A stretch of 64,000 bases of DNA, taken from Cognataquiflexum rubidum (GTDB lineage Bacteria; Bacteroidota; Bacteroidia; Cytophagales; Cyclobacteriaceae). Shown piece after piece: positions 1-7,434 of this stretch (positions are counted from its first letter, which is position 1; the number at the start of each line of letters is the position of its first letter). The position numbers and the translations under genes are program-made. The notes beneath the pieces are model-generated. The model had not been told where the DNA came from. It worked only from the letters and a program-made list of their open reading frames with translations, and searched no databases. The stretch lies in the NCBI RefSeq assembly GCF_022538115.1, contig NZ_JAKZAL010000012.1, positions 1-64,000 of the forward strand. Reading direction: 5' to 3'.

Positions 1-401
1 TCATACTCTACCATTCCTTTGAGGAGATACAAACCGTCTCTTTTCCCCATTACAGTTCTAATCTTATGCATAAGGTTGAATGCTGTTTCATATCTCTTCA
101 AACCTAACTGACGCTGAAATTCAAGACAGGAAAAGCCCTTCTTGGTTGCAGACATCAAAAGAAACGCTGTAAACCAAGTATGTAGAGACAGGTTGCTTGA
201 TTCCATGACTGTACCGGCTTTGAGTGATGTCCTTCTCCTGCATTTACTACATTCAAAGAATTTCTTTCCTGAAAACCAGTAATGTTTTGATATTATCTGA
301 CAGGTCTTACAAAAGATACCGGTCCTTTCCCTGTGGAGTTTCAGATAATATTCACAGCTCTCTTCATTTGGAAAATGTGTGATAAACTCGAAGATGTTCA
401 T
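1..401 (-). mobile_element. IS1595-like transposase, N-terminal part (cut by window edge)
   Basis: The reading frame starts at the ATG at 399-401 (minus strand) and runs off the left edge, giving about 133 residues. It begins MNIFEFITHFPNEE and has a zinc ribbon with CxxC at residues 31-34 and 51-54, followed by a segment ending ...LKAGTVMESS. This is the typical N-terminal arrangement of IS1595/ISXO2-like transposases; the DDE catalytic part lies outside the window. I could not define terminal inverted repeats, but the element end should lie between 402 and about 480, just before the truncated antitoxin fragment at 487. Confidence in the family is good; completeness cannot be judged. Confidence 0.8.
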
Positions 402-486
402 GGCTTTATGTATTTTTATCCAAGAAACATCATCGAATCCACTCACAAAAACCTTTGACACCAGTTGACAAACTATATTTGGTTAC

Positions 487-633
487 GTGGAGGATTCCGA
501 AGAGTCAGATTCTTTTAATTCTATTTCCTATAAAGCAAATCTTTTAAAAGTTTCAACTTGGAGTGAAGAAGAAATCAAAGATTTGGAACAAAATTTAGAA
601 AAATTTGGAAAATGGCAGATAGAAAACTGGTAA
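487..633 (+). pseudogene. VapB-like antitoxin remnant, 5' end lost
   Basis: Forty-eight residues are open from a GTG at 487 to the TAA at 631-633. The frame is closed by a TGA at 466-468, and no ATG is available. The acidic tail (STWSEEEIKDLEQNLEKFG) resembles C-terminal ends of antitoxins that pair with PIN toxins. Its stop overlaps the start of the PIN gene by 22 bases, the usual translationally coupled layout. The missing N-terminal DNA-binding half lies exactly where the IS1595-like element ends, so I infer insertion or deletion by that element. A short functional antitoxin started at GTG is possible but less likely. Confidence 0.5.
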
Positions 634-1007
634 TTGATACATCTATCTTTATTGAATTTTTGCGATCCAAAAAGAAGGAAGAAACTATTCTGTTTAATAT
701 TTCAAAAGATATAGATATCCTGACTTCTTCAATTACCCAATATGAACTTTTGATGGGAGCATCAAACCAAGTTAAAATCCAGGATGTAGAAATGCTGTTG
801 AAAGGTTTAGAAATATTGCCCTTTAACGAAAAAGCAGCCATAAAATCAGCACAGATTTATCATGAATTGAAAAAACGAAATAAACTTATTGAGTTTCGAG
901 ATATTTTTATTGCATCAATTTGTATGATTAATAATTCAGAGATATTGAGTTTAAACAAAAAACATTTTCAGGGAATAGAAGGGTTAGAACTATTTCATCA
1001 CCTGTAA
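612..1007 (+). CDS. vapC: PIN-domain ribonuclease toxin, VapC family
   Basis: A 131-residue protein beginning MADRKLVIDTSIFIEFL, the standard PIN-domain entry with the first catalytic Asp at residue 9. An acidic residue follows in ITQYELLMG (Glu45), and the third acid is in FRDIFIAS (Asp97). Together these make the Mg-binding site of VapC RNases, which cleave tRNA or rRNA. The length is typical. The partner upstream is only a fragment, so either the toxin is unchecked, weakly expressed, or controlled by an antitoxin elsewhere. A bidirectional hairpin terminator follows at 1032-1067. The catalytic core looks intact; activity is not shown by sequence. Confidence 0.88.
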   Translation: MADRKLVIDTSIFIEFLRSKKKEETILFNISKDIDILTSSITQYELLMGASNQVKIQDVEMLLKGLEILPFNEKAAIKSAQIYHELKKRNKLIEFRDIFIASICMINNSEILSLNKKHFQGIEGLELFHHL

Positions 1008-1031
1008 CCTTCTTTTAAATTATTTAAATTG

Positions 1032-1067
1032 AAAAAGCACCCCAATTTCAAATTTAGGGTGCTTTTT
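1032..1067. terminator. Bidirectional hairpin terminator
   Basis: An 11-bp perfect stem (AAAAAGCACCC / GGGTGCTTTTT) with a 14-base loop lies between the converging vapC and oxidoreductase genes. It has T-runs on both strands, so it can stop transcription from either side. Confidence 0.85.
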
Positions 1068-1087
1068 AAATTCAGTATGATTTTTTC

Positions 1088-2209
1088 TCAAAGTTTCAAC
1101 GCTACTTTCTTTCCTGTTTTAGCTGCCTCAAAAATCGCATCAATGATCTTCATATCCTTGACTCCTTCCTCGCCATCTACAGGTATAATCGGTTTCTTTC
1201 CATCCAAAATAATCATTGCCATCTGATCCATTTGGGTAGTTTGGTGGGTGACATGCGGCAAATCAAGGCGTCCCTTATGAGTCCAACTTTTGATTGGACC
1301 ATAACCGGTGGAAGGCTGCATTTCGGCAAATCCTTTTTCTCCGACCAGGAAAAACTTATCAAGATAGCTTACCGCATAAGTAGAAAGGCAGGAAGCAATT
1401 ACCCCGCTTGGAAAACCCATTTGAAAAGTAATTGTCTCATCTACCCCTTCCTTAAATTTGACAGGATCTGTTTTCTCTTCTTGGGCGGTGACCCAGACAG
1501 GTTCCTCCCCTATCATATACCTTGAGCCATTGATGGCATAAATACCGATATCCATCATTGCACCGCCTCCTGCTAAAGCTTTGTTAAGCCTCCATTGTGT
1601 CGGGTCACCTATTTTGAATCCACTCAATCCCTGAAAAAATTTGATAGTACCAAACTCACCTTCACCCCGCAACTTGACAACTTCAAGCGTGTTGGCTTCA
1701 AAATGCATCCTATAACCAATCAGAAGTTTTACCCCTGCTTTCTTGCAGGCATCGACCATTTCCTGACCTTCTTTGGCATTGATGGCCATGGGTTTTTCAC
1801 AGATAACATGCTTGCCTGCCGCTGCTACACGAAGGCACTGTCCATGATGTAGGCCATTTGGAGTAATGATGTAAACGGCATCAATGTCAGGGTTATTCTT
1901 GATCGCATCGAAGTTTTCGTAATTGTAACAATTCTTGTCAGGGATGTTGTACTTGGATTGCCATTCCTTTATTTTGGAAGGAGTCCCGCTGATGACTCCT
2001 GTGATTTTGGCGCGCTTGCAGTCCTTCATCGCTTCGGCAACACGGTTGCCATAGCTTCCAAGTCCCATGATCGCTACTTTGAGCACAGGACCATCTTGGA
2101 CATCGTCAAAGAAATACTGAGGCTCTAGTTTGGGAGTAAAACTGAAAGCGAGAGGCAACATCCCAGCACCAACTGTCAATTTTTGTAAAAAGTCTCTTCT
2201 TGATTTCAT
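1088..2209 (-). CDS. Gfo/Idh/MocA-family oxidoreductase, Tat-exported
   Basis: A 373-residue NAD(P)-dependent oxidoreductase. The N-terminus MKSRRDFLQKL followed by a hydrophobic stretch is a twin-arginine signal, so the protein is predicted to be exported folded with its cofactor to the periplasm. After it comes a Rossmann domain (VAIMGLGSYGNR, about residues 44-55), the CEKP motif with the family's catalytic Lys, and the C-terminal GFO_IDH_MocA domain with GGGAMMDIGIYAING. The family acts on sugars, inositols or their derivatives, and Tat-exported members are common in Bacteroidota glycan metabolism. The substrate cannot be told from sequence. The gene stands alone, with an AT-rich spacer upstream. 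Confidence 0.9.
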   Translation of the reverse strand: MKSRRDFLQKLTVGAGMLPLAFSFTPKLEPQYFFDDVQDGPVLKVAIMGLGSYGNRVAEAMKDCKRAKITGVISGTPSKIKEWQSKYNIPDKNCYNYENFDAIKNNPDIDAVYIITPNGLHHGQCLRVAAAGKHVICEKPMAINAKEGQEMVDACKKAGVKLLIGYRMHFEANTLEVVKLRGEGEFGTIKFFQGLSGFKIGDPTQWRLNKALAGGGAMMDIGIYAINGSRYMIGEEPVWVTAQEEKTDPVKFKEGVDETITFQMGFPSGVIASCLSTYAVSYLDKFFLVGEKGFAEMQPSTGYGPIKSWTHKGRLDLPHVTHQTTQMDQMAMIILDGKKPIIPVDGEEGVKDMKIIDAIFEAAKTGKKVALKL

Positions 2210-2650
2210 GGTTATTTAAGTTATTTTGGTTTGTGAGTTTGATTAAAGTAATCGATATTGAATTAATAGGGAAGGAAAAGTAGTTTTAGAAAATCTAATT
2301 AAAGTTGGTTTTCCTACCAATTTCAATTTAGAGTAAAAAACAGTAAATTGAAAATCACGGGGTGTTTTTAATGGAAAAGGTCAAATCCATCAAATTTGGG
2401 CAAACATGGTATTACCCTTTCCTATAATTCGAAGGATCAAATAATGATAGCCTGCTAAGATTTTATTTTACAGAAAATTTTTTGGAAAGCAATGTATAAA
2501 TCACCAAAATGGCTTGTTGTAAAGATCTCAAAAAAAATTGCCTTGATGTCCTCCCACGTGCACTTTTAAATGCCTTCTTGACACAAATGTAATGATCAAA
2601 GCTTTGCCCATGATTAATTGTTTTTCATACGAATCCAATTGAACTGTTTT
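2210..2650. other. Intergenic spacer without recognisable gene
   Basis: About 440 AT-rich bases. It should carry the promoter of the oxidoreductase at its left end. I see no ORF with coding character, RNA gene or repeat. The right end is the broken 5' boundary of the RND pump pseudogene. Confidence 0.6.
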
Positions 2651-3538
2651 TGATATTCTAAATTCTTGGGATTGGATAGAACCGTCAGACTTGCTGTTGC
2701 AGGTTTGAAAATGGGTTCTTATTCGGATGACAACGGAGACCAAAAAGAGATCGTCGTCACTAATCCCAAAGAGGAAAGAGCCTCATTAATAAGTTTTAAC
2801 AAACTTTTTGTAGACAACAATCATGGCGCAGCCGTTCCCATTGAGCAGATTGCGGATTTGGAATTGGAAAGTTCGCCCTTATATATAGACCACTTCAACA
2901 AAACGCGAACAGTATCCGTCACGGCTTTTGTGCAGGAGGGATTTTTGGCAGACAGGATCATCAATGAAGTTGGCACCAAAGTTGAATATCTCCAATTACC
3001 GGAGGGATATGATTTCAAGATGGCGGGTGAGGCGGAAACAAGAGAAGAATCCTTTGGTGGATTTTAGACAGTCATAATCGTAACCGTTTTCCTCTTTATC
3101 GCTGTTTTAATTTTGTTATTTAAAACCTTTAAGAGTACAATCATCGTATTATCCGTGATTCCATTGGGAATGGTAGGTGCCTTGACAGCTTTATGGATTA
3201 CAGGGAATTCGTTGTCCTTCGTAGCTATTATTGGATTGATCGCTTTGGCCTGAATCGAAGTGAAAAATCCAATCTTGCTCGTGGACTTCACAAACCAACT
3301 CAGGGCTGAAGGAAAGCCACTCGACGCAGCCATAAGGGAAGCTGGAGAAATCAGATTCTTACCCATTGTATTGACTACGCTGACAGCCATCGGAGGCCTG
3401 ATGCCAATCGCTTGGTCAACAAACCCATTGATATCACCCCTTGCGATTGTATTGATCGGAGGTTTGATCAGCTCGACCATACTGTCAAGAATCGTCACTC
3501 CGGTCGTTTATAAGTTATTGCCGCCTAGGGTTGAGTAG
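2651..3538 (+). pseudogene. Decayed RND (AcrB/CusA-type) efflux pump, C-terminal part
   Basis: One reading frame contains C-terminal RND transporter sequence: a porter-domain piece beginning LGLDRTVRLAVAGLKMG, transmembrane segments TVIIVTVFLFIAVLILL and STIIVLSVIPLGMVGAL, then VKNPILLVDFTNQLR and PIVLTTLTAIGGLMPIA, ending in YKLLPPRVE. The frame is interrupted by TAG at 3065-3067 and TGA at 3250-3252, both in conserved positions and both explainable as single-base changes (CAG to TAG, GGA to TGA). No frameshift is needed between the pieces. The N-terminal two thirds are absent; the frame closes upstream at 2651. A family member would be about 1,000 residues. This is a dead gene; the pieces should not be annotated as small proteins. 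Confidence 0.9.
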
Positions 3539-3697
3539 ACAGCGGGAAGTAAAAACTAGGCGAAGGGCATTGAAAAGGGTTCAGAATTCGTTAAAACAAA
3601 AATTTGTAGGAATTCAGAAGCTTATAAAGTTCAAAAGGCTTTCAATTGATTAAAATATAAGAATTAAACCAATTATTATTTAAACCCACTACTTGTT

Positions 3698-3931
3698 ATG
3701 AACAGAATTACAAATATGAAAAAAGCAATCGGCGTATTCCGTAGCTATGGCATTCCATTATCAGGAAAGCAAAAATCCGCCAATTTTTACAAAGAACTCC
3801 ACATGGACAAAGTGTATGTGGATGGTCTGATTTTTGAACTTGAACTTGAACTCAACAAAATACTCGAAGAAGAAAAAATCGCTTTACTGGAAACCCCTTC
3901 AGAACTTCTTCAGGAATTACTGGCTGCATAA
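3698..3931 (+). CDS. Small conserved-type protein, possible acyl-carrier-like fold without the Ser
   Basis: Seventy-seven residues, starting MNRITNMKKAIGVFRSYG (a second start at MKKA is possible). The pattern of an acidic helix after KELHMDKVYVDGL, then FELELELNKILEEEKIALLE and a short last helix, resembles an acyl carrier protein. The DSL attachment serine is replaced by a DGL-like segment, so no phosphopantetheine could be carried. This is a fold guess from pattern only. It lies 36 bases upstream of the metallo-hydrolase on the same strand and may be cotranscribed with it. Function unknown. Confidence 0.6.
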   Translation: MNRITNMKKAIGVFRSYGIPLSGKQKSANFYKELHMDKVYVDGLIFELELELNKILEEEKIALLETPSELLQELLAA

Positions 3932-3967
3932 ACTTTCTTTCTGAATGGTGGTTAGGATTAGGTTAAA

Positions 3968-5044
3968 ATGAAAAAGAAACCCTATTTCCTTGTTTTGTTA
4001 ATACCCCTTCTTTTCATTTTATTCCAAAATGAAAAGGTTGATCCCATGAAATCAAAGTTCACTTCCAATCCACAACTTACTACCATCCTTCCCAATGAAA
4101 ATTGGAAAGGCAACCCTGTGGATGAAAAAGGCAGATTCGTCAACTTGTACCATCCTTTCGAGTCAAGTTTTGGGGATTTGATCAAATGGCAAACCAGCAA
4201 AAACCCACAGGCAGAAGAAAAGAAATCTGAAACAAGGTATCTCACTGTTGATTTCGATTCTACGGTTTTCCATGGACAGGATGATTACCTGATATGGCTC
4301 GGGCATGCCACTTATCTCATGAGGATCCAAGGAACAGTATTCTTGACTGATCCGCTGCTGATAGACAATACATTTCTGAAAAGAGAAAGTCCATTGCCTT
4401 TTCCTCTGGAAAAAATGCCCAAACTGGACTTCCTACTTTTGTCCCATAATCATCGGGATCATTGCGATGAGAATTCGCTGAAATACCTATCCAAAGCCCA
4501 TCCCAATATGAAAATCCTAACCGGATTGGGATTGGAAAGTGTCATCAAGAAGTGGACAAATGGACAAACCATCCAAGAAGCAGGTTGGTATCAGCAATAT
4601 TCGCTTTTGGATAGTGGAATTGCCATCACCTATGTTCCAAGCAGACATTGGTCAAAACGGTGGCTAAGTGATGATAATAAAAGCCTCTGGGGTGGTTTTT
4701 TCATTCAAAATGGTGATCAATCCATCTATTTTATGGGAGACAGCGGAAAGGGTGAACATTTCGCAGACATCAAAAACACACTCGGAACACCGGATTATTG
4801 CCTGATGGGAGTTGGCGCCTACAAACCTGAGTGGTTTATGCACCAAGCCCACATTAGTCCCAAGGATGCCATAGCTGCGTTCAATACTTTGGAAGGAAAA
4901 TATTTTATCCCAATGCATTTCGGAACTTTTAACCTCTCGGACGAACCACGGATGGAACCTTGGGATGTGTTGGTTGAAAACAAAGGAACCATAATGGGGA
5001 ATTTGGTAAAACCGGTGATAGGAAAGAATCTCCTGATTTTTTAA
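3968..5044 (+). CDS. MBL-fold metal-dependent hydrolase, NAPE-PLD/UlaG-like
   Basis: A 358-residue protein with a hydrophobic N-terminal anchor or signal (residues 5-17). The metallo-beta-lactamase core includes LIWLGHATYLMRIQG, a DPLL strand, the zinc motif LSHNHRDHCD, YFMGDSGKG, and a late MHFGTF histidine. This arrangement matches the NAPE-PLD/RomA/UlaG branch, which hydrolyses phosphodiester or lactone bonds of lipids or sugars. In HNHRDHCD the first position is His-x-His-x-Asp-His, so metal ligands are complete. Membrane anchoring suggests a lipid or envelope substrate (inference). Confidence 0.88.
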   Translation: MKKKPYFLVLLIPLLFILFQNEKVDPMKSKFTSNPQLTTILPNENWKGNPVDEKGRFVNLYHPFESSFGDLIKWQTSKNPQAEEKKSETRYLTVDFDSTVFHGQDDYLIWLGHATYLMRIQGTVFLTDPLLIDNTFLKRESPLPFPLEKMPKLDFLLLSHNHRDHCDENSLKYLSKAHPNMKILTGLGLESVIKKWTNGQTIQEAGWYQQYSLLDSGIAITYVPSRHWSKRWLSDDNKSLWGGFFIQNGDQSIYFMGDSGKGEHFADIKNTLGTPDYCLMGVGAYKPEWFMHQAHISPKDAIAAFNTLEGKYFIPMHFGTFNLSDEPRMEPWDVLVENKGTIMGNLVKPVIGKNLLIF

Positions 5045-5151
5045 CAAGAAGGATTCCAAATAGCATTTTAAAAAAAGCAATCAAAACCGTGGAATTCCTA
5101 TGGTTAATCCTTTAAATTAAAGGATTGAATTTTTCATTTAGCCAAAATACC

Positions 5152-5553
5152 ATGAAAGAAGGAACAAAAGAGAATCCTTGGAAATTGAAAACTCCGCCGC
5201 TAACCTCAGACTACGAGATGTACAGGGATACCAAAGAGGGCAAAGAAGTAATTGTTTGTGTCGTCGGTAAAACAACCCTGCTTTATGATTACCGATGTTT
5301 AAATGACCTTCATCAAATGTTGAAAAACCATAGCGACTGGATGGAACTGGGAAGTGCGGATGAGCAAAAACCTGCAAAAGAGGGAACTGTTGAAGCCTGG
5401 GGCCGATCTGAATCCAATCCGATTGGCGGTTGGTATGGATTAAAAAAAGGAATCAGGGGAAGGTTTGGGATGTATGTTCCACCATTGATGGAAGAACTAG
5501 GCTTGGCCGAAGTTACCCACGAACCAAAAGGAAATAAAATGAAGGCCAAATAA
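5152..5553 (+). CDS. Uncharacterised small soluble protein
   Basis: One hundred and thirty-three residues from the ATG at 5152; a TTG at 5125 could extend it by nine codons, but the ATG has the more natural N-terminus (MKEGTKENPWKLKTPP). The sequence has no signal peptide. It contains EVIVCVVGKTTLLYDYRCLNDLHQML and ends in a lysine-rich tail. Proteins of this kind occur in many soil and aquatic bacteria as uncharacterised DUFs. I do not recognise a catalytic motif. The next gene starts 130 bases downstream. Confidence 0.75.
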   Translation: MKEGTKENPWKLKTPPLTSDYEMYRDTKEGKEVIVCVVGKTTLLYDYRCLNDLHQMLKNHSDWMELGSADEQKPAKEGTVEAWGRSESNPIGGWYGLKKGIRGRFGMYVPPLMEELGLAEVTHEPKGNKMKAK

Positions 5554-5684
5554 TTTTAAAGAGTTCTGCATTTTTTAGCAAAATAATCTACCTTATATTT
5601 TTTATTGCAAAATTAAATATTGTAAATTTTTGAAGGAAGTGTTTTAAAACCGAACATTGATCCAATACTCTGCCTCAAAAAATT

Positions 5685-6161
5685 ATGAAAAACATCAAAT
5701 TTGAGACCAAATGGGCAATAATATTTGCCTTTATGACATTGCTTTGGATGGTACTTGAAAGATCCGTCGGGCTACATGATACCCATATTGACAAACACGC
5801 AATATATACCAATTTCATTGCGATACCGGCCATTTCCGTCTACGTTTTTGCATTATTGGACAAAAGAAAAAACTTTTATCATGGCAAAATGACCTACTCA
5901 CAAGGATTTATTTGTGGTTTGATAATCACCTTATTCGTGACCGTTCTGAGCCCTTTGACACAGTATATCACCTCCACATTCATTACTCCCTATTATTTTG
6001 AAAACGCCATTGCCTATGGCGTTTCCACTGGAAAAATTACGCCGGAGGCTGCTGAAGATTATTTCAATCTGGAAAATTATATCATTCAGGGTTTGATCGG
6101 CGCACCATTCATGGGTCTGATTACGACAGCTTTGGTAGCAATTTTCATCAGGAAAAAATGA
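5685..6161 (+). CDS. DUF4199-type four-helix membrane protein
   Basis: A 158-residue integral membrane protein with about four transmembrane helices: WAIIFAFMTLLWMVLE, AIPAISVYVFALLD, FICGLIITLFVTVLSPL and LIGAPFMGLITTALVAIF. The layout, including KxNFYxGKMTYSQGF between helices 2 and 3, is that of the DUF4199 family found widely in Bacteroidota. The family has no assigned function. It precedes the DUF4287/DUF5655 gene by 16 bases, so the two probably share a transcript. Confidence 0.85.
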   Translation: MKNIKFETKWAIIFAFMTLLWMVLERSVGLHDTHIDKHAIYTNFIAIPAISVYVFALLDKRKNFYHGKMTYSQGFICGLIITLFVTVLSPLTQYITSTFITPYYFENAIAYGVSTGKITPEAAEDYFNLENYIIQGLIGAPFMGLITTALVAIFIRKK

Positions 6162-6177
6162 ACAAAAACCCTAAACC

Positions 6178-6726
6178 ATGGATAAAGCAGAACAGACGAT
6201 GCAGGACAACCTGTTGAAAAACACAGGAAAAAGTCTGTCGGAATGGACTGAAGCAGTGAAGGCCTTGAAATTTGAAAAACACGGTCAGATCATGAAATTC
6301 CTAAAGGAAGAAAAAGGGCTTACACATGGCTTCGCCAATTTCATTGCACTGAAAACCCTTGCTACTGATGCGGGTTCTTTTGAAAATAAGGATGACCTGA
6401 TCGACAGCCAATACAAAGGGAAAGAGCACTTTAGACCTATTTATGACCAATTGATTGCCGATATCTCAAAATTCGGAAATGACATCGAAATTGCACCAAA
6501 AATGGCCAACGTCAGCTTGAGAAGAAAAAAACAGTTCGCATTGCTTTCCCCGGTCACAAAAACCCGTTTTGAAATCGGCATCAACCTCAAAGGACAAGAA
6601 CCAAGCGGAAAGTTGCTACCAAGCGGCAATGCCATGTGTACACACAAAATCAATTTGACGGCCATCGGGGATATCGATCAGGAAGTCATGGATTGGATTC
6701 ATAAAGCATATCAAAACGCAGGTTGA
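6178..6726 (+). CDS. DUF4287 / DUF5655 domain protein
   Basis: A 182-residue cytosolic protein with two recognisable parts. Residues about 10-60 (NTGKSLSEWTEAVKALKFEKH, KGLTHGFANFIAL) form a DUF4287-like helical domain. The rest (RPIYDQLIADISKFG, VSLRRKKQFALLSPVTKTRFEIGINLKG) is DUF5655-like, related to a domain often found in small DNA- or transport-associated proteins. No enzyme active site is known. Neighbours on both sides are short accessory genes on the same strand with gaps of 16 and 24 bases, suggesting an operon through the VOC gene. Confidence 0.85.
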   Translation: MDKAEQTMQDNLLKNTGKSLSEWTEAVKALKFEKHGQIMKFLKEEKGLTHGFANFIALKTLATDAGSFENKDDLIDSQYKGKEHFRPIYDQLIADISKFGNDIEIAPKMANVSLRRKKQFALLSPVTKTRFEIGINLKGQEPSGKLLPSGNAMCTHKINLTAIGDIDQEVMDWIHKAYQNAG

Positions 6727-6750
6727 ATTTTTAAAAAAATCAGTATTTAA

Positions 6751-7434
6751 ATGCAAGCATTGATCCAAACTCCTACCCCGTATTTAGAGGCAAGTATTGA
6801 TTTTTATTCCAAACTTGGATTCAAACAGATTTCAGAAACCCCCCTCATTTTCTCAGATGGAAAAGCCAGCCTTGAAATCAACCCAAATAGGTATGCAAGG
6901 GCAGGATTGAGATTCTTTAAGGACTCTTGGTCTCTTGAAATCTCCAAATTGAAACCAATAGCGGAAATCCATCCCACAAAAGATGGCCACCTACTAGCAG
7001 ACCCAAGCGGAGTATGGATTTTTTTGGTGGATGGAAAACCTGGTTTTGATCTACATGAAGAAGAACTTTCTTTCAGTACTTTGGGCAATTATATGGGAAT
7101 CAGCCTAGAATCCACCGATGCAAAAAAGTCCTTTGAAATCTACCAAATCCTCGGATTTCAACTTGCTTTCGGTTCAGTTGACAGTGGCTATTTCTCAATG
7201 ACTGCCAATGGCTTTTCAATTTCCATCATGAAGCCCAATTCATGTCCGCATTTATTTTTCAACCCCTCCCTTACCTATTTCAATGGCAAAAACAACATGA
7301 ACATCATTGCCAAAATTCGATCTTTAGAAATCCCAATAACAGAAGAAATCACCTATTTTAACAAAGAAGGTATCGTTGACAATATCATCATCAAAGACCC
7401 AGGTGGATTGGGTTTCTTTATTTTTAACGACTAA
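6751..7434 (+). CDS. VOC (glyoxalase/bleomycin-resistance) family protein
   Basis: A 227-residue protein with the VOC beta-alpha-beta-beta-beta layout twice. The first module starts MQALIQTPTPYLEASIDFYSKLGFKQIS, the second near LGNYMGISLESTDAKKSFEIYQILGFQLAF. Each module ends in the usual DPxG segment (DPSGVWIFLVDG; DPGGLGFFIFND). Metal ligands are not obvious, so it may bind a small molecule rather than catalyse. Its last four bases overlap the 3' end of the converging DASS transporter gene. Confidence 0.85.
   Translation: MQALIQTPTPYLEASIDFYSKLGFKQISETPLIFSDGKASLEINPNRYARAGLRFFKDSWSLEISKLKPIAEIHPTKDGHLLADPSGVWIFLVDGKPGFDLHEEELSFSTLGNYMGISLESTDAKKSFEIYQILGFQLAFGSVDSGYFSMTANGFSISIMKPNSCPHLFFNPSLTYFNGKNNMNIIAKIRSLEIPITEEITYFNKEGIVDNIIIKDPGGLGFFIFND

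Noticed and set aside
3250-3252. TGA in the RND gene as possible selenocysteine or recoding
   Set aside because: The neighbouring TAG and missing 5' part show decay, and the family has glycine here, not cysteine.
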